Source: Globisporangium splendens (Eukaryota > Oomycota > Peronosporomycetes > Pythiales > Pythiaceae). Taken from it: 64,000 bases of DNA. Shown piece by piece: positions 32,601 to 42,700 of the stretch (positions within the stretch are counted from its first letter, which is position 1; the number at the start of each line of letters is the position of its first letter). The position numbers were made by a program, and so were the translations under genes. The stretch is taken from positions 620,001-684,000 of the forward strand of contig VFIW01000010.1 of NCBI GenBank assembly GCA_006386115.1. Direction: 5' to 3'. Below the pieces are notes generated by a model. That model was not told the DNA's origin, made no database searches, and saw nothing but the letters and a program-made list of their open reading frames with translations.

Positions 32601-34089
32601 TTGTTGCAAAAGACCATGCGCTGGAAGATGCTAATGCTAAGCTCGACCTCAGCCAATCTGATCACGATGAGCTTGAAAGGCTGAAGGCGACTCTTGCCCT
32701 TGCTGAGCAAGACACCGATGCAAAATTGCGTGCTCTGAAGGATGCCAATGCGCAGCTGGAAGCAAGCCAGAACGAGCTCGATGCTCTCCGCTCGACGCTC
32801 GAGAGTGTCCAACAAAATGCTGCGACAAAAGATAATGCAGTTGAGGAAGTGACAACCCAGCTGAAGGCGAGCCAAGCCGAGCTGGAATCTCTTCGGTTGG
32901 TACTTGTGGGTGCTCAGCAAGATGTTGCGACGAAAGAAGTGGCGCTGCAGGATGCGACCACTCAGTTGACGAGCCGCCAATCTGAGCTAAACTCTCTCCG
33001 ATCCGAGTTAGCGAATGCTCTGCAAGCTGCAACCAACGAGATAAACACGCACGAACTGGATCGTAGTGAGCTAGAAGATTTGCGAGCCGCGCTTGGCAAA
33101 GTTCAACTAGATATTGACGCGAAAAATCTGGCGCTTGAAGATGCAAGAACTCAAGTCGAGAGAATCCAATTCGATCAAAAGGAGCTCACTGAGCGGTTTG
33201 AGTCCGAGAAAAGGATACTTGAGGCACGCCACGCTGAAACAGTGAAAGCGTTTGAGCAACGAGAGAAACAGCAGCACGAAGAAATTAAGCGTTTACTCGA
33301 ACAGACGGCAGCAAGTAGTACTGCGGACGTTGGGCAAACGTTACGAAGAAAGAGCAGTCGGTCTGATCAAGAGAAAGCGGGCGTTGAACTCGCATTGCTG
33401 GCGGCTCAGAATATAATCCAGCAGCTGGAGGAAGAGCTTGCGTCTCGTCCATCATCGAGTGACAATGGGCAGTCAGCGGCACTTCAAAAGTCGCTGGATG
33501 CAGCACTTGCGGAGAATGCGGAGCTGCGCGAAACCATTCGCGACTTACAGGTAAAGCTGCATCCAAGAGGAAAGCGGCGTCATTCCAATGTTATCCTGCA
33601 GAACAACTCACCTTTTCTGTCTGCAGACGACGGAGAGGAGGATTAACCCCTCTAAGACGGACATTAAGAAGGTCGATGAAGATACAGAAACACCACATCA
33701 AGGTGTAGAAAGTGAATTGAAGAAGCTGCAACAAGAAAATACAGCGTTGAGAAAGATTTTAGGTGAGAAACGCCCGTGTTCTCCCTCGTCGTCGATGCTA
33801 TCCATCACGAAAGTAAGCGCCTGCATAGCCTTCGGCTCCCCCGCCGAGAGTAGCTCCGTGTAGTGTGGCTCTTCTTGCTGATGCTCTCTGATCCTCCCTC
33901 CCTCCCTCCCTCTCTCTCGCATAGCAAAATGATGAGATCAAGCGACTTGCGTCGGAGCGCGTAGCACTCCACTCGCGTCTCCAGCTGACGCAGCAAAAGA
34001 TGAAGAAACTGGAAGAAGAACTCACGCGGTCGCGCCAGAATCACGCCACGAGTCGAAGCCTCACCACCGAGTTCTTCTGTGGCATTTGA
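29693..34089 (+). CDS. Kinesin-12 (KIF15)-like motor protein
   Basis: Four exons (29693-29721, 29875-33550, 33627-33812, 33925-34089) give 1,351 residues. Exon 1 encodes only MPIPAANTS plus two bases; it joins to RIPQLGPRKPS with a GTGCGT donor and TGTAG acceptor. The motor domain spans about residues 150-505: FAYGQTGSGKTFTML (P-loop), NRESSRSHAVF (switch I), LVDLAGSE (switch II), YRDSKLTFLLKDSLGGN and TLKFAQRAKYIKNKAVQNQ. This last neck sequence is typical of kinesin-12, a plus-end motor in spindle or phragmoplast-like structures. After an acidic linker a heptad-rich coiled coil (about 760-1,240) is built of imperfect ~35-residue repeats with the theme KDxALEDAxxQLxxSQxELxxLR. The small last exons continue the coiled coil. 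Convergent with the USP gene, 163 bases apart. Confidence 0.88.
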
Positions 34090-34252
34090 AGAAAAAGGGA
34101 CGAAGAAGAAGTGAGAGATAAAGAGAGAAGCAAGCGCATGCAAGACAACAAAGCAGGTCGTACAGTAGGACTATAGATTACAGCAATGGGGGGATATGTT
34201 GAACGGAAACCGTAACAATACTGACTGTTTCTTTCTTTTCAAGACAATGCCG

Positions 34253-37200
34253 TCAAAGCGTGTACTCGAGGATATTGTGTGGCGACAGCGTTCGTCGTTT
34301 GTAAAAGAGCACGTAGGCAGCGTCCGTCACGACATCCCCCGCGGCGATCTCGACGGCTCTCTCGTCGTCAAACCGATACCACAGATCGTTGAGCGGCACC
34401 TCGGCATCGTGAGACATAGCAAACACCTTGGCGCTTTCTTCAAACGCGCGATCGTAGCGACAGCTCGCCGTGTAATGACCCCGCGTGAGGCCGCCGACGT
34501 GGTTCACCACAGCGTACAAATCGTACACGTTCTCTGGAGAGGAGGCGGCGGAAGTATTCGTCGTCGTCGTCGTCGTGTTAGAGCCACCCATCCATTTGGA
34601 AAAGTCCAGCCCGTCAATGGGGAAGTCGACAAACGCGCGAACCTTTTGCCGATGCTGGTTCTCAAAGTACTGGAAGCGCTTCAGCTGCACCATGACGAGG
34701 TCCGGCAACCGCCACAGATCCGATTTACGCAGCCCTTCGCGCGCGACGCCACAGCGTTCGCAGATCCAGTGATCTTCCAGCGAAATCGACTCGTTCTTCA
34801 GGAACGCATCCATGCACTTGTCGAGCGTGATGACCGTGTCTCTCTTGGGAGTCTGCGCAGAACAATCGACGGCACTCGCTCCTTCCTCCATCCCTCCGGG
34901 TGGCGGCATGTCGTCTTCGGGCGCAACTTGCTCCAGGTTGTCCGTGTAGCTGTCCTTGCTCCAGTCCAGCACGATGACACTCTGCGCGGAGAAATGCTGC
35001 AAGATGCCGCTGTTATTGAAAGGTAGCTCGTCCCCAAGTGCAGTTCCAACATCCTCCAAGTTCGTCACTCTTGTGGTGAATGGCACAGCTGGGAGCTGGA
35101 CGGCTGCGCATTTGTCCACTGATGTGTGAGCTTCGTCACCGCACGCAAATTTGTTGACTTCGTACTGCGGAATGAATCGAGAGGCTTGGAGAAGGATCGC
35201 GTGGTGCAGGTCTCGACTCGTTTTGTCCGATGCGATCGTTACGAAAAGCGGCACGCCAAAGACTCGATACGCACGCGGGTTATTGTTACTGATCGAGACC
35301 TCATCCTCATCGATACTGTGAGCTCGCCCACGACGCGTCGCCAGAAAGGAAGGCGGGTTGGACGAAGGCGACGCAACCATGCGATGGATCACTTGCACTT
35401 CAAACACTTCGCGCATACTCTTTCGGTGCGTTTCCAGCGGCGCGATGCGCTCCTCCAGCCAATCTGTCTCGACAAACCATTTGTTCCACTTGGAGCTGAA
35501 GCCATCAAAGTGCACGCAAATGCGTCGATAGCTCGGTTGGTCACCATGCTCAGCTCCTGTGTCGACGCGAACAACAGAGTCACTTCCAGTCTTCTTCCCA
35601 ATCGGTTCATCGATGAGGTCAACCACAGACCCAGCATGCCACTCGCCGTGAAATCCAATCGCATCAACGCGAGACCCTAGCTTCAGGTCGCCGAAGTTGT
35701 TCAAGGGCTCTGCTTTCACAAAGTTCACATCGCACTTCGTCATCATGGGTGGAACGGCAGGAATCTCCGACAGGGTCCACGCGCGCTCGTACGCATACAG
35801 CTCTCGCACATGCGCGACACTTTCAATCTGTTCATCGCCTTCGATGACGCGCTTGATGCGATTCTTGCGCACTTCAACGAGAAGAATACGATACCCCTGC
35901 AGATTGTACGCGGCCGCGACCTGGTCTGACAGACTTCCAGTGTTGCTTCCTCGTTTGATCCAGAAGCCGCGACGAATTACCGGATGAATGGTGAGTCCAC
36001 CACTATCGGATCCTGGGTTGTTGTCGCTTTTGCTATTCGCGCGCACCTGCAGAACCACGTTCACTTCAAGACGCAGGAATTTGGCTTCAGGGATCGGCAA
36101 ACTGAAGAACAGCGTGGGATCAAACGCCACTTTGCGGTCGCCACACGTCGCGCAGATGGTCTCACTCCGCGTTTGACCATGAAACAAATCCACGACGACA
36201 GAGGCATTCACGCGCGTGTGGTTTTGCCACGACTGGTTTCCAATGGCCGCATCCGACAGACGCGCGTTCGACGAGCTGGAAGGGAGAACCATTGCAACTT
36301 CGTCCTCGGCGACTGATAAGCGCGATCGGTTGCCAAAGTAGGAGAAGCAGCCCGAAGTCTCTATATCGCCAAAAGATCTTCCGTGGTTCAAGTCTTCGTG
36401 GAGACTGTCGAGCAATGCGACAATGAACTCGTGGGCGTCGTGCTGCCGCGTTTCCTGGAAATTCCGACGGAATTTCGTGAACTCGTCTCGGAACAGCACG
36501 GGCACGTAAAAAGAGGTGTCGCGTTGTCGCCACATCGATTCCAGTAGCCTCGTGAATACCGTCGCGATTTTACCGCGCGTCCCAAGAACATTCTTCTTGT
36601 TTGTGTCGTTGAAATGCCGCTGTGAGAGGAAGTACTCACGGAAAATAGGCGAGTGACCTAGACACTGCAGCGCACAGTTCATAAAGCACGTGTTCCCCAG
36701 ATTCAGCAACCCGGTCGCGCGAATACCAGGAAACCTTGTCAGTCGCCGCGAGGACGCAGAAGAGAAGCCACTCTGTCGTGCCACCAGCTGCGCCTCGAAA
36801 TCACTGAAGACTGCATTTGGACTCAAGATCCCGCTCAGCGATGCATCTCGACTCTCACTCGACTGCTTCGTGCTCCGCGTGTAGTTATCCGAGGAGGGAC
36901 GATCAGGAGAGTCCGTGGCTGAATCTGACACGTTGGCTTTGATAGGGGTGTTCCCGAGGAACCGGTTTAGACCAGGCTCAGTGCACACAAAGTCGTTGCC
37001 CATGGATCGAAAGCCGCCAATGCTGAACGGCTTTTGCTTGATCATGGACTGCGCGACACTGCTCGTGCTGGCGCTGCTGCTGCGCCGATGGCGACTGTAT
37101 CGGAGATCCTTGGAGCGATCGCCTGTCTCAAGCTGTTGGAAGTCCACCAACACCTCAAACGAACTCTTGAGCCGCAGACCACACAGCGAAGACCGTGGCG

Positions 37201-39106
37201 CATCGAGACTGTACTCGATGCGTTTCCATGGATCGAGCTTCTGGCGGCGCACCCAGAACGTAATCTCGGCAGTATTCTCGCCCAATTGAAGACCGAGACG
37301 ATGCACAATCTCTTTCAATGTCGTATGCTTGTTTAACAGGAAACGGCGGGCGAAGATCATCGTGACGCGGGCGGCGTCCCGCTTGATGAGCCGAATTGGA
37401 AGCGAGATCGGGTAGAGATCGACGTAGAGCTCTGAGGACCCAATGGCTTGCATGGCGCTGTCAATACTGCTTTCCCGAGAGCCTGATTGCGTCTCGCGTT
37501 CTTGTAGATGGAGGCTGCTCGAGGCAACAAGTTGGCGCGGAAAGGAAGGTCCACCTCCGTAAAGCTGCATCAGTGTCTGCCAAATGCGCGGCGGCACGAC
37601 TACGAAATGCACGTTCAGTACCAGGTCGGGCAACAACGTTCCAGCTTGCGGGTCAGCACAAATGTCGCGATTGTCGATTGGACCGGGACGACAGCGGAAC
37701 CGTTCGTGAGTTACTTCGTGGTGGTGCTGCGTCTGCGTCGATGATCCAAACGCCTGCGCGGACGAGCTGGAAAGCAGGTCGCCGCTGAATTCCGCGCTAT
37801 GCAAAATGTACTCGATCCACTGGTTCCACCAGCTCTTGGAGAGCACGTACGCTGTATTTCCTTCGTGATGCCACTCGCTCGACGCTTGGTACGCGTGCCA
37901 CAGCCTCGTCTCGTCTATCGCTGTGCGTACGACGTTGAAGGGCGTGAGCAAGACCCGAATGACGTCGTCGTATGCAGCGATCCGCTCGCGGAATTGGTCG
38001 AGCGAAACAACCTGTTGGCCCTGCAAAATCGTATCCGGCAGCGCGTCGAGGTAGTCGTACTGCGGCATCTTGAGCATGGACGTGAGTGTCGCGTGTGTGG
38101 CGACGAGGTCTTTCACGGTACTGACGAGCAAGTGCACGCCCTGAGCGGTGATGCCGACTCGACCGCCATGCCGGGCTTTATGGAACCACAGGAACACGAA
38201 ATCGATGTTCTGGCGCAGCGAGTCCACGTGGCAGTACGTGAGCATCTCACACAACTCGGTGAACTCGATCCGGCCCGAACGATTCCGGTCCAAGACACGG
38301 AAGAGCTGCCGCTGCACGCCATGGTGCACGCATTCGAGCATGGGGAACAGCTGCACGAGGTGCTTGCGCTTCTTGAGAAGGAGTCGCTGGTCGATATGGT
38401 CGCGATAGTGTCGACGACGCGCATGGCTGTAACTTAATGGCGCGCGAGGATCATGGGGAGCATTTTCGTCGCCGTCGTCGTCGTCGCCATGAGAGGATCG
38501 TGCGTCTGCTGAATGCGCCAAGAGCGACTCGACGACGAGCGAGACCCGCTGCAGCGTGCTGCTCTTGCGCCGTTGCTGCTGGTCTTGGAGCTGGAAACCA
38601 AAGTGTTCGTCGAGATGTCGTCGCGGGTACTTTCTCGGATGCATGGCGCGGTCCACGAGCTCGCGAAGCACGTACAGCTCGGCGCTCGTCCACGTATCGA
38701 TGCATCGACGAGTGTGTTCGCGGCGCGCACACATGGATATCTTTGCCTGTCGTCGCCGTCGTCGATGCTCGCGGCTCGCTTCATCGTTTCTCAATGCGCC
38801 ACTGTTGCCCCGTTGCTGTGGGAAACACAAATAAGGCGAAAAATGGGTCGCTGACGCACCACTGGATTCACCATCGCCAGCATGCTCGTGCAGATCATTA
38901 GACGCAAACGCGAACGAGGCCAACGCCGCTGAGGAAGACGACACGCGCGCAAACGATGCAATCGACGACGTGGAGCCACGCGCCGCATGTGCCGACGGGG
39001 ACGAATAGCGGCGCCGGTACTTTGAGAGTGAGAAAAAGCGCCGCACGGCGTTGCGCTCCCTCTCGTCGCGCACAGACGAAGACGCCGCCGCTGCTGCTGC
39101 TGTCAT
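34253..39106 (-). CDS. USP32-like ubiquitin-specific protease (EF-hand, DUSP, UCH)
   Basis: 1,617 residues in one exon. A basic, Arg/Ser-rich N-terminus is followed by an EF-hand (loop DRNRSGRIEFTE, near residue 280), a DUSP domain (about 400-550: AYVLSKSWWNQWIEYI, RPGPIDNRDI, VVVPPRIWQTLMQLYGGGP), a ubiquitin-like segment, and a C19 protease domain. The Cys box is GLLNLGNTCFMNCALQCLG near residue 805; a long insert separates it from CERCGVAREGLRKSDLWRLP and the His box NHVGGLTRGHYTASCRYD near 1,540, then LWYRFDDERA. Cys, His and Asp are all present, so it should be active. The EF-hand, DUSP and UCH order is that of USP32/USP15-group enzymes; USP32 acts on Golgi and endosomal GTPases in animals. 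A dense set of antisense open frames is a GC-bias shadow. Confidence 0.88.
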   Translation of the reverse strand: MTAAAAAASSSVRDERERNAVRRFFSLSKYRRRYSSPSAHAARGSTSSIASFARVSSSSAALASFAFASNDLHEHAGDGESSGASATHFSPYLCFPQQRGNSGALRNDEASREHRRRRRQAKISMCARREHTRRCIDTWTSAELYVLRELVDRAMHPRKYPRRHLDEHFGFQLQDQQQRRKSSTLQRVSLVVESLLAHSADARSSHGDDDDGDENAPHDPRAPLSYSHARRRHYRDHIDQRLLLKKRKHLVQLFPMLECVHHGVQRQLFRVLDRNRSGRIEFTELCEMLTYCHVDSLRQNIDFVFLWFHKARHGGRVGITAQGVHLLVSTVKDLVATHATLTSMLKMPQYDYLDALPDTILQGQQVVSLDQFRERIAAYDDVIRVLLTPFNVVRTAIDETRLWHAYQASSEWHHEGNTAYVLSKSWWNQWIEYILHSAEFSGDLLSSSSAQAFGSSTQTQHHHEVTHERFRCRPGPIDNRDICADPQAGTLLPDLVLNVHFVVVPPRIWQTLMQLYGGGPSFPRQLVASSSLHLQERETQSGSRESSIDSAMQAIGSSELYVDLYPISLPIRLIKRDAARVTMIFARRFLLNKHTTLKEIVHRLGLQLGENTAEITFWVRRQKLDPWKRIEYSLDAPRSSLCGLRLKSSFEVLVDFQQLETGDRSKDLRYSRHRRSSSASTSSVAQSMIKQKPFSIGGFRSMGNDFVCTEPGLNRFLGNTPIKANVSDSATDSPDRPSSDNYTRSTKQSSESRDASLSGILSPNAVFSDFEAQLVARQSGFSSASSRRLTRFPGIRATGLLNLGNTCFMNCALQCLGHSPIFREYFLSQRHFNDTNKKNVLGTRGKIATVFTRLLESMWRQRDTSFYVPVLFRDEFTKFRRNFQETRQHDAHEFIVALLDSLHEDLNHGRSFGDIETSGCFSYFGNRSRLSVAEDEVAMVLPSSSSNARLSDAAIGNQSWQNHTRVNASVVVDLFHGQTRSETICATCGDRKVAFDPTLFFSLPIPEAKFLRLEVNVVLQVRANSKSDNNPGSDSGGLTIHPVIRRGFWIKRGSNTGSLSDQVAAAYNLQGYRILLVEVRKNRIKRVIEGDEQIESVAHVRELYAYERAWTLSEIPAVPPMMTKCDVNFVKAEPLNNFGDLKLGSRVDAIGFHGEWHAGSVVDLIDEPIGKKTGSDSVVRVDTGAEHGDQPSYRRICVHFDGFSSKWNKWFVETDWLEERIAPLETHRKSMREVFEVQVIHRMVASPSSNPPSFLATRRGRAHSIDEDEVSISNNNPRAYRVFGVPLFVTIASDKTSRDLHHAILLQASRFIPQYEVNKFACGDEAHTSVDKCAAVQLPAVPFTTRVTNLEDVGTALGDELPFNNSGILQHFSAQSVIVLDWSKDSYTDNLEQVAPEDDMPPPGGMEEGASAVDCSAQTPKRDTVITLDKCMDAFLKNESISLEDHWICERCGVAREGLRKSDLWRLPDLVMVQLKRFQYFENQHRQKVRAFVDFPIDGLDFSKWMGGSNTTTTTTNTSAASSPENVYDLYAVVNHVGGLTRGHYTASCRYDRAFEESAKVFAMSHDAEVPLNDLWYRFDDERAVEIAAGDVVTDAAYVLFYKRRTLSPHNILEYTL

Positions 39107-39701
39107 TCAGGTTGCTATGCAGATACAGAGAGTGCGTTGATCACCAAGCGACGCACGCAGAGAGAGAGAGAGACTGAGACTGAGATGCTTGAGCTTTGAG
39201 CGCAGGCAATGCGTTCTTCGTTTTTCTTGCAGCTGGCGCTTGAGGTTTTGGTTATGAGACGCTTTCTCTGTCTGGCGTCTGATACCAGTGTGCTTTCCTC
39301 TACACACCGGTGTTTATGCACAAGAGGCAGGTGTCGATTGCTGCATTTATCTGATTTAAAGGGGTATCAGAGCGTTGTTTTAAAGTTGACAGCAGCTATA
39401 TGCAGGCTCAAGAACATGCTAAAGAGGGTAGAATGCTGTATTTTATCGAAAGAATGTCGCCGGTCTTGAGTGCGAGTGTGCCCTATATCAAGTTAGAGAG
39501 AGTGTGACGAGAGAAAGACTACCAGATTTGAGAGCCGCATGGCACCATGCGTACCCGGTGTGAGTAACCCATTTGAAAAATAACCCCCAGGAAGTCACAA
39601 TTGCCAGAAAGGGCGGACCACAGAGTGATGGTCGGCATTTGCGTACCTGCTGTCGCACATTGTCCTTTTTTGCACAAGGGATCCTTTTCGAGCTCCACAA
39701 A
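39107..39701. other. Divergent intergenic region
   Basis: About 595 bases between the USP gene and the large PhoD-like gene. A GA repeat lies at 39,159-39,172 on the plus strand, close to the USP start. No gene or known motif was seen. Confidence 0.4.
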
Positions 39702-42700
39702 ATGCCGCTGCTCACAGACGCGCTCGAGCGCATGCTCCATATCTACCGCACGTGGACCAACGTGCCTGGCGTCGAGGGCGGCTTCGCGCTCACGAGAGAC
39801 GAGCTCGAGTGCGTCTTGGAGTACCCCCCCGCAGCAGGCGCACGTGGATTTCCTGTTTGCGACGTTCCAGACCGAGTCGGTACAGCGCGTGGATCTGCTC
39901 ACGTTGCTCGCAAGCGCAACGCTGCTGCGCCAGGGATCGCTCGAGGCGAAAGCCGAGTTCATTTTCTCGCTCGTGGATCTAGATCTGGAAGATGATCTCG
40001 TCGAAGAAGAACTCGCACTCGTCGTATCGACGTGCAGCAATGGACTCCAGCGTCTCGGCGTGCACTCGGAGACGCTGCTGGAGCTTGATGCGCTTGCGAT
40101 CGCATACGAAGCGTTTGGGCTTGTGGGCGTCGAAGATGGCGGGAAGATGAGCTTTCCGCTGTTCCTCAAGTGGTGTGTCTTCCATGAGAGACCCCGCGCG
40201 CTCTTTGAGCGAATTAGGTTCGTATGTATGTGGATTTCATCATAAATTGTGTTTATTTGTCCACCAAGTGCGCTCAATGGTTTGTTCATGTGATCCCAGT
40301 TCCTTGTTCTCGATGAGTAACGTCGCTGTGCTCCTGCATGAGATGCTGCAGCAGCAACGAGACCTGCCGCTCTCGAGTCCATTTCATCGATACAATGCGA
40401 TCCACTTTGGGGAACCGAACGAAGAGGTTGAGCAGGTAGCTGCTGTCGTTGGCCCTATTATTGGAAAGGTATGCCATTAGCAAGCCGTACGTCATATAAC
40501 AGTTCAATTCTTACCTTCTACGCTTGAATATCTGCTAGATAACCAGCTCATCCGTCACGCTGCTTCTTGAGGTGGATCGCCCTGCAACTGGTTTGCTCTC
40601 GAACTTGTTTAGCTGTTTGATGTTGAGTTTTTCAGCACAATTTGACTTGTGTTTATGCAATGCTGCCAGTGGAAGTCTTTGCGTTTGTCTTGGGATCTCA
40701 TGGAAACGTCCTGGAAGCAGGAGCTGTCATTCAGCTGCATCTGTCGCAATTGAAGCCCGAGGTAGTTGCCATTCAAGATCTCCAGCCTGGCACGACGTAC
40801 GCATCCCGGTTGCTCGGCGTTAAGCGAGAGCACCGCAACGAGCTTGTCGCGTACGCGACGACACTACGTCGAAACGTCGATTCTCTTGAAACCGACACCA
40901 AATCTCCAAAGTGGACCATGCGAGTCATCAATCACCGCTCCTCATCGTCCTCTGTGCTCACGTCATTCGACCAGACAATCTACTCCAAAGCTGTTCGTGC
41001 TGGATACGCGACGTCTGCATTGCCACTGCTTACGATGCACTTTTCTTGCCTCCAAATTCCCCACGATTAAGTGACAGCGATGCTCAAGCTGCTCGGTGAA
41101 TCAAGAGCAAGCCGATGCATCCACGTCCTGTACGCAAATCTATCGTTTTACTGATCTAAATCACCATTTTGTATGTGTGATTCTGTGGCAGACAGACTTG
41201 GCGGCGACTCTGCTGGCGCAATGTTATCGAGATTTGCTGACGAGAAAGGAACTCGTGCCACTGCTGCGGTATCAAGCCAATTTGTTTTGTGGCGGAAACG
41301 ACGACATTCTGTTCGGCAGTGATCGTGAAGCGCGCGGCTCGCTTCTTGATACTGTGGACAACGAAATGATCGAATTGCTAGCTCACGAAGCACTGTCGGT
41401 CTGGAAACGCTACATTGGCGATCTCTGGGGACTGGGTGACGGCAATCAGCACTGCGTCAATGTGGATGGCTCTTTGCTGGTGCTGCCAGTTTCAAGTGCA
41501 CTCGTGGAAATTGCATCAACGGTACGGCCACATTCCGTGCGTTGTCCACTGATTTTGGAAAAAGTCTCGTCCTCACGTCGTTTTGTGTTTGTTTTCTTTC
41601 GTTGCGAGGTCCCTGAAGACTCAAACGGAGCCAGCGGTGCTCGCTGTGCTAAAAGCGGCTCTGGACGCGTATCCAGAGATTCCAAAACTTGTGCTTGTCA
41701 CAGCAAATCCTGTTCTTCCCATAGAGACTGGCGCCAAACGCGAAGCAAAACCGTCAGCAGCAGCGCAACTACCTGCAGCTGATGTAAACAACGATCAAGC
41801 TCCGTTGGATATGCAGTGGCGGTGGACACTTTTGGAGACACTGGTGGATTGGCAGCGAGCATCTCTCACACGATCGGCGCTACTGCTTTCATGTGGACAC
41901 CACTTTGGCTACCAGAGTACTGTGGGCGTGAAGAACACGATGCTTCATCTCTCACAGTATGTATGTGGTCCACTACGCGGCATCACGGCTTGTGCCGATC
42001 AACACAGCGACGACGCACAACAATTGCAACTTAGCCACTCATCCCGCCTTCATGACAACCTGACTGTGCGGCACGGGAGCATCGAGTATCGCCCACATTA
42101 TGTCTTCCTCGCAGCAGAGTACAAGCTGAACGACCGACGCATGCAACTGACGCCGACCACACGAATTTTGCACCCAAGGCGCGTCATTCGTCCCATGGTG
42201 CGTGCTGTTGAGTGTCAGATGACCGTGCTTGTCTGTTTCTTAATCCCTGGACTTTCCGTTGATGAACCACCTATAGGTTGGCCCCATCGTGGGCTGGGTG
42301 ACGAGCGATGCTGCAAGTATCCTGCTGGAATGCGATGAGGAAGCCGAGATTCTGTGTGTCCTCACAGAGCGCATCACGGGGAACGAATTCGTCGTGGTGC
42401 AAAGGACAGGAGCACAGCGACCGGTGTTCTTCCGCATTGGCGGCTTGCGACCAGGGCAAATCTACGATGTCACCTTCCAGGTACCTAACCGAAGTGGATA
42501 CCAGTGTGGACACTTGGTAGATTATCTCTCCTCTTGAGTGCGACGTCTCGGTCACATCGCGCTTTGCTGTTTTGTGCTTGCTTGTGTTGTTGGCCACTAG
42601 GGACTATCAGAGCGCTGCGAAGCCACTTTCCAGACGCCATTTGCGCACATCCCGTCGTGTACTTTGGTCGTGGTCGCCGACGATGCGTGCTTGAACGGCA

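Noticed and set aside
34253..39106. Many long plus-strand open frames across the USP gene (for example 34196-35026, 37799-38437).
   Set aside because: They are antisense to a long exon with clear domains and G/C-biased third positions; their residue content is His/Arg/Val-rich and has no known motif.
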